In this document: one piece after another, positions 39,870 to 52,103 of the stretch | Position numbering within the stretch: position 1 is the stretch's first letter | Layout of the letters: each line of letters begins with the position of its first letter | Assembly: GCF_030936135.1 (NCBI RefSeq) | Contig: NC_082612.1 | Location: 13,561,001 to 13,625,000, forward strand | DNA from: Gavia stellata | Taxonomy: Eukaryota > Chordata > Aves > Gaviiformes > Gaviidae | Direction: 5' to 3' | Length of the DNA stretch: 64,000 bases | Position numbers and translations under genes: made by a program | The notes under the pieces: model-generated | What the model was told of the DNA's origin: nothing | The model's input: the letters and a program-made list of their open reading frames with translations, nothing else | Database searches by the model: none

Positions 39870-40856
39870 CTACAGAAAGAAAAAAAAACAAAAAACAAAA
39901 AACCACGCTCTAAATACCGCACTGTTGAACTCTACGTAAATATTTTCCTCTTATGCTTTTACATACTTTATGGAATAATAATTTTAAAGATTTTTAAAGG
40001 AAATTTTCTTCTAAAGCAAGAGATTTAAAAAAAAAAAAAAAAAAGCTAGCTTATCATCCACCAAAGGGACCTTCCTGAATCTCAAAGATATTTTCCTGGC
40101 TTTTAGCACTTAAAATTTAAAGCATCAGACAGCTTTAAGACATTGAAAAAGAGCAAGCTTTCTAATTAAGACATTCAGTTGTGGGAAGTGTTTCTTCTCC
40201 CTCTGCTCCACAAAATGTAACTAAGGCTTTGTGTGTGTACTGCAACATACCTACATCTGATCTGTATCTTATGAACACTCATGTTTTGGATTAAGTACAT
40301 AAGCTATCACAAAAGAACTGGCTACTTCAAAGCCCATATGCCTATCTCTACTTATTTAAGGATCAAAATGTCTGTAACAGCACATTGAATCTGTTAAAGT
40401 GTTGCAGAAGTGGAACCCTGACAGATTCAATTTACTATGAGCTACAGCATAGTAGAATGTATTTATTACTTGTTGATAAGAATGCAAAATACAAGCAAAT
40501 ATATTGCATTGGCTAACTTTGAAAAAGGTCCTTGTATTGTTCTGCTCATCTCATTCTACACCTCAAGACACACCTGAGTTCTTTACTTTAAAGAGATGCT
40601 TAGTATAGAATCTGATTTTGTAAACCCAGTCTACAGTCATACTGCAGACTTCAAAACTTACTGCTTCCACTTCTCTGTGGTAATAAAATCTTCCAATAAA
40701 AGATATTTGAAAAATGGGCTGCTGTCTTCCTCCTCACACAACAATCTATAATCCGTTTCACTTTCTTTCACAGCAAGTTTACAGTGAATTTTTCTTTCAA
40801 ATTAAGATAAAAGGTGTAAAGTTTGTTAGTAAATAAATGCTATTTATTTTTCTAAC
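39870..40856 (-). other. ELF2: ELF2 intron, about 1 kb
   Basis: AT-rich, with an A run of about 18 bases near 40027-40044 and A-rich low complexity next to the acceptor at 39880-39902. Nothing else is recognised. Confidence 0.85.
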
Positions 40857-40928
40857 CTCTTGGGTTTTTATTCCATTGCTGTCAAACTCCAGGCCAGGGC
40901 CTCCAGTGTCAATCACTGCTGATGTCAT
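40857..40928 (-). CDS. ELF2: ELF2 long-form first coding exon
   Basis: ATG at 40928 starts MTSAVIDTGGPGLEFDSNGI-KTQE, 24 residues, and the exon ends in phase 0 at GAG|gttaga. The human long isoform begins MTSAVVDSGG, which fixes this start. The Kozak context is good (A at -3). The same exon extends upstream as 5'UTR to the acceptor at 41052. An out-of-frame ATG seven bases upstream makes a short overlapping uORF. Confidence 0.95.
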
Positions 40929-40935
40929 GGTGCAT
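40909..40935 (-). promoter_or_regulatory. ELF2: Overlapping upstream ORF (8 codons)
   Basis: An ATG at 40935 opens a frame of eight residues (MHHDISSD) that ends TGA at 40911-40909, overlapping the ELF2 start at 40928 in another frame. It could reduce initiation at the long-form start; its own context (G at -3, C at +4) is moderate. The function is inferred. Confidence 0.6.
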
Positions 40936-41052
40936 CCCCTGAAGACGCTTTGAGAGCTGTTATCTATCCTGAAGACAGTGATGCTGATAGCCTGAGGTTA
41001 TCAAAGGCTTAAATTCACAATCCACTTCTGTTAAATAGCTAGGCAGAGGTTG
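40929..41052 (-). other. ELF2: ELF2 5'UTR part of exon 2
   Basis: 124 nt of non-coding exon lie between the acceptor gtgtttcag (AG at 41054-41053) and the long-form ATG. Confidence 0.8.
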
Positions 41053-42564
41053 CTGAAACACAAAATAATTTTAAGTAAGTTATTTGCAAAAAGTTTATAT
41101 TCAAAAGTCTTCCAACATTTATGAATGCTATTGCATGCTACATCTCTACATCAAAAGCAAGCATCAGGGAACACAACAGATGTGACAGAACGTGCTGACC
41201 TTGGTTAAGTTAACACTGAATACTGCCATACAACACAAGTTTCACGCTAACTTTTAATACTAAGGTAATAGAGTTTCAGTTTGGTTCTTCGCAATGCGTT
41301 AAATTTCACACAATTCTAAAAAAAAAAAATCTTTAGATATTTTCCATTGGCCAAAATTAATTTCTCACTGAGGTCAAATATCAACTATTTTTTTGAGACA
41401 TACATACATTTGAGTTAGTGTGGCTTTTCTAAAGTTACTGTTTTCCTATTAAACTAGGAGATATTTTTTTAATTACATTTTCTTTTATTCTACTAGTTTC
41501 GTAGTCATTTCATAAAGCTAAAGTTTTATAACTAGTTTCATAAAGCTTCCAAACACATTCTTTTTAAAGCAATGCATATATAATACACATCTCACAAATA
41601 CATACCTAATTTCTAATCTACAGTTTTCTTTGAAATAAAGAGTATTATAGCAGTTCCTCTTTTTTTCCTACAGAAGAAATTCTTCCGACTCCAAAAAAAA
41701 GTAGTTCCACATCATAATGCTTTAATTTGGGTATACCATGGACTCACTGAGCTTATAAAGATATATAACCTCCATCTTCGTGAATTTCTTTAAAACTAGA
41801 TTAACAGCAGTGCTTTGTTTCTAAACAACTGCTATTTATTTATTCTGAATAAATATTATTACTCATATCCTGTCTTTGGAAGAGACAAATCATCTGTGTT
41901 CATAAACCTTGGCCTGCGAGGAGCAGTTTACTACTTCAAGATGCAAACTAAGAAGTTTGGCTTCTTAGTTGTACAACAGAAACCACATATTCCACGTGAG
42001 ACATAAGAACCCAATCTGATATCAATTACCCTAACTCCACTGAGATCAATGCTTTATAACAGAAGCCAGAATTTAGCCCAACATTTTTAATAAAATCCAT
42101 CCATTTAGAAAGCTAGCGCAATCACCGAGGTCGGCAAGAAAACAGGGTCTTCCAATACATACTGAAGGAAAAAATTTATAATTAATACTCCAATGGGTAA
42201 ACTCAAGAAGCCTGCTTTTCAATAGCAGGCAGCCAGCTTAAACAAAATGAATCTTGCACATATAGGGAAAAGCTAGCTCAGATTCACGCACAGTAACTGG
42301 GCTTCCTAGGGGCATGGAAATCTTTATAGGCACAATAGCTTAGGTATACTAGTAAAGAGTACAATTACTGATCTCCCCAACTGTGTATCAACTAAGCAAG
42401 AAAGACAAGAAAAAAATACTATGCAAAAACTGTTTAAAAATTTTCATTCATCAAGGTATTAAGGATCCTTCAGCATGCTATAAAAATATGCTCAGAAAGG
42501 CATCATTTATGTCACCATACCACTTAGCACAAAAAGTCAGTAGCCACACAGTGGATGGCAGGTT

Positions 42565-42628
42565 ACAACAAACACACACCAAACAAACAAAAAACCCCAA
42601 AGAAAAACAAAACAAAACAAACAAAAAT
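42565..42628. repeat. A/C-rich simple repeat
   Basis: Irregular AAAC / AAAAC units occur on the plus strand inside ELF2 intron 1. Confidence 0.85.
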
Positions 42629-45458
42629 AGCCCACAACACAACAGAATAAAATACTGGTATTTGTCACCCTTACATACAAAAAGGAGAATAAACTCTGAT
42701 AGCAGCTTTCTAGGCAATTAATCCTCATTAAATAAAAACTGAAGAACAGGAGATCATCTTAAATCACTGTCATAGTAGCAGCAGAATAAGCACAAGATAT
42801 ATTCCAAAAGAGAGTAAAAAAAATATATGCAATTTAGATAAAAAAAAGCATTTTTTGCTTACATAGGCTGTCAACTTGACATGAGTAAGCATGATTCATA
42901 CCTAAAAATATTTCATTTGTAATAGCACAAAAAAACCCCAGCACAGTAATACTTAATTTTCCATTGTTTCATTTGGAAAGCTAGCACCACTTTTTGATTA
43001 TCAGTATTTTCCTTGATGAAAAAGAAAGCAAAAGACACCCTCTGCTCCCCGAACAAGATTCAAGCTGGAAAGTCTTTTAACAAGCTTCCTTGGAGCCATA
43101 TACACCTGCCACCCGCCAGGCTTTTAGCACAAAAAGCCTACTCCTTACCCGCCTATCAATTACCACATTATTTCAAAAGTCTTTAAATTCAGAAATATGT
43201 AAAGTAGAAAAACAGCTGTTTATGAATACACTGAAATAATCAATCATGAAGAAAAAATTAAAAATCGCTTTTACTGTGAACAGACTGTTTCCTCTTCTAC
43301 AGTTGTCCATCTACATCCACACTAGAAATCCTGCCAAGCAATCATAACTCAAAAGAAAAGTCCAAAGAATGGAAATTATATTTTAATTTGGAAGCACAGC
43401 CTCCATGCAATTCCAAACATCAGCATTATTCCCACAACTCAGACTTGTACCTATGTAAGAACATACGGCACTTCATGTAGTACCTTTGCATAGCTTAAGC
43501 ATGTCACAAAGCTAATTTGGTTCTCACGCATTATATTAATGCAAATAAGCAATCATATACTAGACCACGTGTACTGTATATTCATATTTTATGTACTATA
43601 ATCCCACACAGATGGCCAAACAGCTGCCAACTGAAAACACTTAATACTGTGTACTAGATCAAGTTATGTCAAAAAACTGCTATTTCTGTCTCCCGGGTTA
43701 CAAGAAGTTTAGATGACTTCTGCGTTATCTCTACACAAATTACCAATTACCTATAAGACTGAAGATAGGGCAACGCAGGAACATAAATGATAATCCTCAT
43801 TTTCCTGTCCCAACAGAAATTCATAGTAAGAACCTTACAGGGGAAAATATACAGAAGAATTGAGTGAGATGCTAAATCTTAGCATTCATTAAAAGGATGG
43901 TATCTTTAGACTGAACGCACAGAACAGTCCAGGCAAGGAATAAATGAAAGACCCAGAGTCTTCATATAACGGGATCTGAACTTCATACTAAGAGTCTTGA
44001 TATTCAGCAACCTTTTCAAAAACCTGAAGGAGTGGGGAAACATGCAAGCCCACTGGCCAGCAAGTGGGAAGTTAAAAAGAGTCTCAGTTCAGTCTGGTTT
44101 AGAAGTTCCGAGTTAAAACAAACGCACAAACACACCCCACACACCTAAGCGTATGTTAGATTCCTGCAGACACAGCCCTTTTCGAATGAACCAGTTAGGC
44201 ATTTGCCCTCTTCCCTTTCCCTAAGCAGTATGTCCTTGTGGAAGCCTTTTCGCTTCTCCCTTGAATTTCAGTAGAATACCGAATCTATTTCCCATCCTTT
44301 CCCTAGCAAGTCACAACTAATTTGCCTTTTCTGTAAAAGGAAAAGAATGTCTAGCCACTTTCAGAAATCAGTTCCAAAATTCGCATTTCCCAAGACTAAC
44401 TGAGACAAAAAGGCCAGAAGACAATTAGATTCTTAAAGTAAGAGATGACTCAGTTTTGTAAGAAACTAGGTTATCCCCCGCGATATAATTAGCCAGCATA
44501 AAACCTAGTTCAAAGTATGACTGTTTTTGAATTACAGAACAACATGTAGAAAGATTAAAAAAAAAACCAGTAACAAAAAACCACACACTACAAATTTAAT
44601 TCTTCTCTGGACAGGTGCTCACAACAAAACAAAACACGGAATGACATCAGAGGGGAAAAAAAAAAATTCTAACATTTCCAAAAGAGATGACCGAATCATT
44701 TTGTTACAGATCTGACAAGCACTCATGTGGAAAATGCAGAGAGAAACTAGTTCTGAAACATTTGGAAAATCCCTTATAACAGGGAGAACAGCTTTACTGC
44801 ATCATCCCTTATTTTTATACATATCTCATGGGAAAACAAAAATAACTCTAGGTGCTCCCACCCTCAAAAAAAACAAAACAAAAAATCCGAATCTTGAAGC
44901 CACATTCTTTGCCTCAACAGCAAGAAGTTTCTAACTGTTTACTGCTACGAAAGACACAAAGACTCAAGCTTTTGGTATTTTTCACTGGTCAAGAAGATCA
45001 ATTACAGCATGTACGTCTTCAGAGGCTACAGAGCACTTGTCATAAAGGCTGCAAAATACCAGTTTATTAACACATCGAATAGTACATTTATATAGCTTAC
45101 ATCATGTATCCCAGTGTTTGCCTACAAGAAATCCGAACGGTCCTCTTATGTTTTCAGCAGCTACCACAGAAGCTTAAAAACACTTCAGATCACAACTGTG
45201 ATGACCACGTAGTAGTCCCATAAGAAACAGAATCTTAAGTTGATCCCCCTGTGCATAACCACCTGTCAAGTTAGTAGACAAGCAAACATGTAGCTCAACA
45301 GAATTGAAAATAATAATTGAAAAAGCAGTGTGGAAAGGGTGGCAGAGTGTCACCTCTACTAGGCCAGACTCTAAGTGAAGTTATTTAGGACTGCCTTCAA
45401 AACAAAACTCTAAATATAAATCTGCAAGTAGTTTTAGTACACTTTTATTTAAATTATA

Positions 45459-45492
45459 AAACAAACAAACAAACAACCAACCAACAACAAAA
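45459..45492. repeat. (AAAC)n-like simple repeat
   Basis: Tandem AAAC units pass into AACC units. Confidence 0.85.
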
Positions 45493-46922
45493 TCAATGCT
45501 CGAATAGAAGACGCACGCACTCGTACCCACACATGAAAACAAGACAAACATGCAGAAGACTGGGCAGCAGTGACCAGACGCAGCTGCTGCCGCAGCACTC
45601 AGGAGAAACATAAGAGTACTTGGAACAATGTTCCCCTTTTATTCAGCTGGCATCCCAAATCCCGAGGAGAGATTTATGCGGATACCTACACAGATGCAAC
45701 CGCAAGAGCAGGACTGCAGCCAGCAGTAGCATCACACACAACTTTTTTCAAAAAGGCCTTCCTTTGGTTTCATCAAAAAAAAGTTAAGGCAATCGACTTG
45801 AAAATGGAATTAGTTATACGTACAGAAATACGCCGGCCAACATCACTGTAGAATCCCATTAGTGTAACAAGGCTTCCAAGGGTACAAAGGTGGTCTTTCA
45901 CAGGCAGCACCTCAAATCTACCAGTACATGTCACTATCACTCCAATACACATAAACCATAGCACACACTGTAAAAAATTTCTTATGTTGACTGAAAGGTC
46001 TTTTTTAAGACATTTTCCCAGATAACTTTTACAGCTCTGGCTAACTGAATCACATGGACGTTTGTAGAAGAAATGGTGAAATAACTCTTTTTGGTTTGAA
46101 ACCCAGAACAAGTCTAAAAACCGAAAAATTTAGTTTCTGCGAAAGCTGACAGCAAAAAAAAAATTAAACTTCTAAATAGCTAAAGAATCAGGGGGTATGC
46201 TCGAAAAGAGTGCACACAACATCGGGGAACAAAACAGACAATCCATCCAATTTATAGTATCTTACAAACTACATCAATCACTAAAAGTTATAGAAAAGGA
46301 AATCAAAATGAGGAATCGTCAAAGCAAATAGCCCTGGCCACATCATACTTCAGAAGTTTCCATACAACAAGGCAATAATTTTATTGCTGAATGCACAGAA
46401 ATTATTACATTGCATCAAATTAATGATGTACTAAATCCAGTAAGAAATTAGAGGAACTCCTTCCGTGCATATTTAATTTGATAATCTGACCATCCAAAGT
46501 TTGCTCTGAAACCTCAACAGCTAAAGCTGATGAGCCACAAAACATATAAGCTTCTAATCACTTAAAAACTATTAACATTCTGTGAAAAGCTTTGTGGCTT
46601 CAGCAGGCTGCTTCTGGACCTTCCCGTACTTCATCCTATTAGAAGGCTCTCTTCCCACTGCTCTCTCTATTTAAAGATCCCCTGAAACCTTCCCTTCCCT
46701 CTGACAGAAGTCTCATACACTTATCCCTACTTTGTACCAGCACTTCTCTTTCCAGCGTGTCAATTGTTGGTCCTTAACCTCCATTTCCACTCCCCCACAA
46801 GCCCGAGTAAGGAGCAATTATTCATTGTTTTACATAACAAAAGAGCAGACAGGGATGAAATTAAATGGTGAGGACACGGGTTTGAAAAAAAAAAAAAACC
46901 AATAAAAAATAACAAAACACCA

Positions 46923-46937
46923 ACACACACACACACA
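46923..46937. repeat. (AC)n microsatellite
   Basis: Seven AC dinucleotides in a row, preceded by A-rich sequence. Confidence 0.85.
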
Positions 46938-48149
46938 AAGGGAAGTAGTGCACACAAACTATGTAATTCATTTTCATCGGATGTTCTACAGGTCAGAAGA
47001 GTAAGTTGTAAGATTTAAGTTAGACACCTTTATGGAGGTAAAGCCCCTGAATGGCTTATGTGACTATTAAACACGACGATACACATACAGTCTGAAGTTC
47101 AGGGACCTTCTGAACCAGATATTACCGAAACGCAGGAGATGGAAAGAGTATGTCACTGAAGGTATCGTACAAAATAACGATCCTGTTCCCAGAATCTTTC
47201 CTAAAGCTGCTGATCCTGTCCACTATCAGAGGTGGAGGGAGGGGAGAGGGAGGAAGAGGATCTTGGATCAGACCCATTACATACAGTTTTGTAGATTTAT
47301 ATTTAATTTCCTTAAGATTCTTGAAATAAAGTTAACTTTCGGGGTAACAGTCACTGACCGAGATCTCTCCTGCAGTACTCAATATAATAGATGGCTTCTT
47401 GACATCCCCTGTCAAACAATGATACGGAGTTTTCAACATACCCTAATAAACAGACGTTTCTATAAAGTGATCCAAAACTCTCACATTCTGCAAGCTTTCC
47501 CCACATCGCCAATGTTCACACTTTTGCCTCATTTCAAAGTTATAGCGTGAAACATGCAAACAGGGTATTGCTCCGTTTTTTTAGGCCACAGAAATACCTG
47601 AATTGCTTTGATTTTTTATTGTTAAGAGTGTTGTTTTTACGAGTCTCGAGAACTCTCTAATGCTTACACTCCTGTATCCCTGGGCTCAACTTCATTTCAC
47701 GCTATTTGTCTTTACTAATTAGGAAGCTCTCATAGTTTGATGCATATATACACTAACCAGGAAGTGCTAAAAAGCTTTATGATTAAATTGCAACAAAGAC
47801 GAACAATTATCAGCACGCAGAAGATAGACAGCTTCAAAGCACGACAAGAGATGAACTCAGCGGATGGAGAACGCTCCTCACAAACTGGTTTTAAACTGAC
47901 AGTTGGTAAGGTTTAGCCGTTTTGCTAAAGAAGTTAAATGGTTAAAAAAAAAGTCACAAGGAAGATGACAGTGACTAGCCGTAAGGGAGGGAACATGCAG
48001 AATGAAGAACTTAATTATTTAAGCAGGGAAAAGAGAGACATGAGAGAAGACGTCCAAAAAGCTAACAGATAAACATGAACGCCAGAGCTAAGCCCCTACA
48101 ACACTTCACAGGCAGGGTAAGGTACAATTAAAAATACGCCAGCCCTCAG

Positions 48150-49340
48150 CCATCGAGCCAGGGTGCGAGCGGAGCGGGGCGGGCGCAGGGCCATTTCGGG
48201 AAGGGGGGGTGCGCGGCCGAGGCCGGGGCGGGAGGCTGCAGGCCCGGCGGGGCTACCCCACCGCCAGCACGGGAGGGGCGAGCACGCATGACAGCCACTG
48301 ACCAGCACGCCCGGGCTGCCATGTTCTCCCGACGCCCTGTGTAAACAAGGCGCTGCCCCGGCCGCCTCCCCGCTCCCGCCGCCGCCCCGGCCCGGGAGGG
48401 GCTGCGGGGCCCGGCCCGGCAGGCCGCGGCCGCCCCGGGGCCGTGTTTACACTGACAGCCGCCGGGAACCGCCCGCCGCCCCCAACGCCCCCTCCGCCGG
48501 CGGGGCGGCAGCCCGGGCGCGGACCCCCGCGGGGCGGGGCGGGGCGGGGGGGACCGGGGGGCCAGCCGGCGGCGGGGGGGGCGGAGGGAGGGGCGGCCCC
48601 GGGCCAACAGCCGCTCGGCGGCACCCAGCCCCGCGCCCCACGCGAAACCGAAAGTGGAGCTGGGGAGAGGCGGTGGGAGGGTGCCGCCGCAGCAGCCCCC
48701 GGCCCCGCCACCCCGAGGCCGCCCGACACCTCTCGGCGGCCGCCCCCGGCACGGGCCGGTCCCGCGGGCCGCCTGGCAGGGCGGCCGCCCGCTCGCTCGC
48801 GCCCTCCCTCCCTCCCTCCCAGGGCCGCCTGTCAGCCCCCGTCCCGCCCGCCGCGGCGGCAGGACCCGGCGCCGCACCCTTACCGTGCCCGTGCGCCCGG
48901 AGGCCGCGTCCGTCGCCCGCCCGGGCCGGGCCGGGCCGGGAGCAGGAGGCGGTGGGCGCCGCCCGGGCAGAGCCAGGGCCAGGGCCGCCCCGCGGCGGGA
49001 GGGGCGGGCGCAGCGGCGCAACCTGCCCGGCCCCGGCCCCCCCCCCCCCCCGCCGCGCCGCCGCCTCTGCACATGCTCGCGCCACCCGGCGCGCGGGGGC
49101 GCTACGGGCATGCGCGGCCGCTTCGCGCCTGCGCAGGGGCCCCCCCGGAGCCGCTGGCCGGCCCGGGCGCGAGGCTCCCCTGAGGGAGCGGCTGTCAGCC
49201 TTCCCGACGGCTTCCTTCCCGCCTTCTCCGGAGGCGTGGTTCGGGTCTTCGTGCTGACAGCTGAAGGGAGTCAATGTACGGGACGCAGAGAGCGAGGCTG
49301 AGGGGAAAACCCGTGGCAGACGGGGGCCTCGGTGACCCTC
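48150..49340 (-). promoter_or_regulatory. ELF2: CpG island with the distal ELF2 promoter
   Basis: About 1.2 kb of very GC- and CpG-rich sequence lies at the 5' end of the ELF2 long-form transcription unit. It contains tandem GC boxes (GGGGCGGGGC near 48531-48550), NRF1-like motifs near 49108-49115 and 49125-49135, an ISRE-like GAAACCGAAAGT at 48644-48655, GTAAACA motifs at 48341-48347 (plus) and 48443-48450 (minus), and a strong minus-strand splice donor at 48884. Transcription toward the left probably starts between about 48950 and 49150. Confidence 0.85.
48884..49080 (-). other. ELF2: ELF2 non-coding first exon (long form, predicted)
   Basis: A consensus donor GGCACG|gtaagg on the minus strand (exon end 48884) lies within the distal CpG island and can splice to the acceptor at 41052. 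The left (3') end is well supported by the donor; the right (5') end is a guess. The predicted exon contains a 15-base C run on the plus strand (G run in the transcript) at 49037-49051. Confidence 0.6.
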
Positions 49341-51298
49341 AGCCGCGGCCCGATGTCGGAAAGGGGTGAACTGCTGCCTGCTTTCAAAAATCCCTCCCAA
49401 CGTTTGCATACAGCCCCAGAGGCCTAATTATTTTCTGTAATTGATTTTGGTACGTAAGAGAAAGAGCTGTCCATGCATCTGAGCAGCTCTGGAGCCTCAG
49501 GTGTACAGAACTGGTTTCAGCCAGCGACTTGTAGGAATGATGCTGAAACATCAGCTTCAAGTTCTCTTCAATCACAGCCATCTCTTTTGGAGCACATAGT
49601 TTTTGAAATCAGCCAAATTCGTAACGCAGCGTTTGTTACTCCCTCATCAATATGAGATAACATCATTGTCAAGAGTCTGCTCGCAAACCAAGTACATCCT
49701 GAGACTGTCTCGATGTAGCCTGGTCTGAGAGGTTTAGGGCAGAATTGGGTTTCACCTTTACAAATACTGGTCTTTAACCATTATACCCTTCTTCGCATTT
49801 CACAGCAACAAACAGAAGAGCCTTAGCTGAATAGGAAGCATTACATTTTCATTACAGACAAAAACCACCACATTGCCAAGGAGACTTTCAACATTGCAAA
49901 GGCACTCGCTCAGAAGGAACTCAGATTGAAGGTTTTCTGTTCAAACTGATTTGGGCCCCCTTGTGCCTGTACATTGTAAAAGCCTGACATACTCCTTAAC
50001 AGGAGCCCTCTGAGCAGCTGTACACAGGCAGTACACACACACACATGCTCTTCACCTTTGTCAGTGTGCAAAGGCACTTCACTGCTACATCTCAGTTTCC
50101 ACCTGACCATCTATGTCTACTGCTCCCTTGGCACTCCTGTGCCTCTCCTTCTCCACCAAGTCTGATTTCCAGTCCTCAGTTTCCGCCTGAGGCATGTTAC
50201 CACCCACTGCTCTACAGATCTGCCTCCTCTTCCTTATGCATTTGAACTGGGTATGTCTTTCCTCTGCATCTTCTGGGCATCCTTTCCTAAGGAAATAAAA
50301 TCTTTCAGGGGTCTTCAGGCCCTAGAATCTGATGGGCTTTTATGGGTTACATACAAATTGCACATTTCCAGGATATATAACACAGGCAGTTATTTTCCCC
50401 AGGGATGGCACAAACATCTCCCTGAAAAAGGTAGCCCTAAAATTACCAGGCCTGTGCCCTGAAGCATGGAAACATTGGAGATTCTTTCCTTCCAAAAACA
50501 TGTCAGGCAATATTAATAATAGATGGTGCTACCAGTAGCCTCTTATGTAAGTGGCCACCACTGAAGCGTAAACTTAAATTTAGCCATCACTTTGTAATAA
50601 AGCACACATCATAGCAAAATTGAGGTCTTACCACACACTAAGCTTGCCAGACATTTAATAAGGCATACACTTGGATGTTACTAATTACAGAATTTGCCAC
50701 TAGTTTACATTAAGCAATATGAAATTTCAGTTGTCTGTCTGCTCTTTTAAAGATGAGAGATATCACTTTTAGATCTTTTGTTTATCTTTAAAGGAAATAT
50801 GAAACTACATGGGGAAAAAATTATCATTTATTAACAATATAGCTGGAATGCATGCTGCTGCTAGAAATTATAGAACAGCATTCAGTGTTCGCACGTTAGA
50901 AAACGTAATTATTTTAACGTTCTAACATACAAGCATGCAAATTGTATCAACAAAGGCCTAAGGTTAAAAATCTCATAGGCGGTGGGTGATGGAAGTTCAC
51001 ATTTTACAGGCCTTGGGCTTAGATCAGAGGTAACAGTTGACAATATAAAATAAATGAAGACTACCTACAACAAAGAAAAGAGCAAGTCAAGAAAAGGGTA
51101 GGATATTGGGAGGAAAAGATTAAAGGGTTCCTGGCAAAAACTGCCTTGTCGTAGACAGGAAATAAGTCTAGCTGGGTGGCAGTTTTAGCCCTCCATTCCA
51201 GTTCTTTTGCAGCCTGGCAGGCCTAAGTGCTGTCAGCTCTATCTTTAGTGCTTAATTAGTCCTGATTTGACATGTTCACTCTTGTAGTTATTTTTTTT

Positions 51299-51315
51299 CT
51301 TCTTCTTCTTCTTCT
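51299..51315. repeat. (TTC)n microsatellite
   Basis: Six or so TTC units follow a T run. Confidence 0.85.
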
Positions 51316-52086
51316 CATGGGTCCAAGTTAAAATTCAGAAAAAGAAGATCTCTTGCCATGATCCTTTTCAGAGGAGCAGGCAGCTTCTTTCAAAACATAG
51401 GCCCGCTGTCAGCTGAACAAAAGCCATGTAAACCAAAGCTGCTTTGTATATCTCAGTAGCTCCTTCATGGAGTCACTGGGCATGAGGTGACATGGCCACC
51501 ACGTAGGGGTGCTCTAAAGATAGACTTTAAGTGGTCCCTTCTGTAATGCTGATGTTCATTTTCCTGCCCCTTGGTCTATGCAGTCCTCTGTTTATTCAGT
51601 TTTTCTCCACGCTCTGGATGCCGCAGGACAAGTGTTTCTGTATCCCTTGATCTAGTTTATTTATGTGACTCCCACTTCTCACTTTTTCTTCTAATGAGCT
51701 GAGCTGTGCAGCCACTTTCAGTGGAAGTTCAGCAGCACCTCTCTGGGAGGGAGTCGTGGAAAGTGCCCTCTGAGAGTAGAGACCTGTGCTTCTCTGTAGA
51801 GAAAAACAGCGCTGGTTTGAGATAATCACAACAGCATTTTCATTTCTTTCTCTGCTCCTGCTTCTTTTTGTTTGTTTTGCGTTTTTTTTTTTTAATGAAA
51901 CTAGATTAACTCTTCATATGGAAAATTGTATTTCTCTTAGGAACAGCTCTTTTTCGTTTACCTTAAGCTAGTTGGAAAGCCACGTTGAAAAACATTAAAC
52001 TTCAAAATGAAAAAAGCAGGGCCACCAAGGGATTTGGATCAGCTCAGCTGAATGATTTTTGAAGTTATATAAGTGATGCAGCTATC

Positions 52087-52103
52087 AAAAAAAAAAAAAA
52101 AAA
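52087..52103. repeat. Poly(A) run, 17 bases
   Basis: A homopolymer in intergenic DNA with no recognisable retrotransposed sequence on its left side. Confidence 0.85.

Larger units (their letters stand above)
41053..48883 (-). other. ELF2: ELF2 first intron (long form), 7.8 kb
   Basis: AT-rich intron with A/C-rich simple tracts at 42565-42628, 44555-44582 and 45459-45492, and an (AC)n run at 46923-46937. No exon or transposon end was recognised. The last 0.7 kb is CpG island and includes G-run clusters and an ISRE-like motif. Confidence 0.75.

Noticed and set aside
48096-49409. Long open frames in the distal CpG island
   Set aside because: They have the same low-complexity GC-driven composition, occur on both strands and have no domain. 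The island is better explained as the ELF2 promoter with a non-coding exon.
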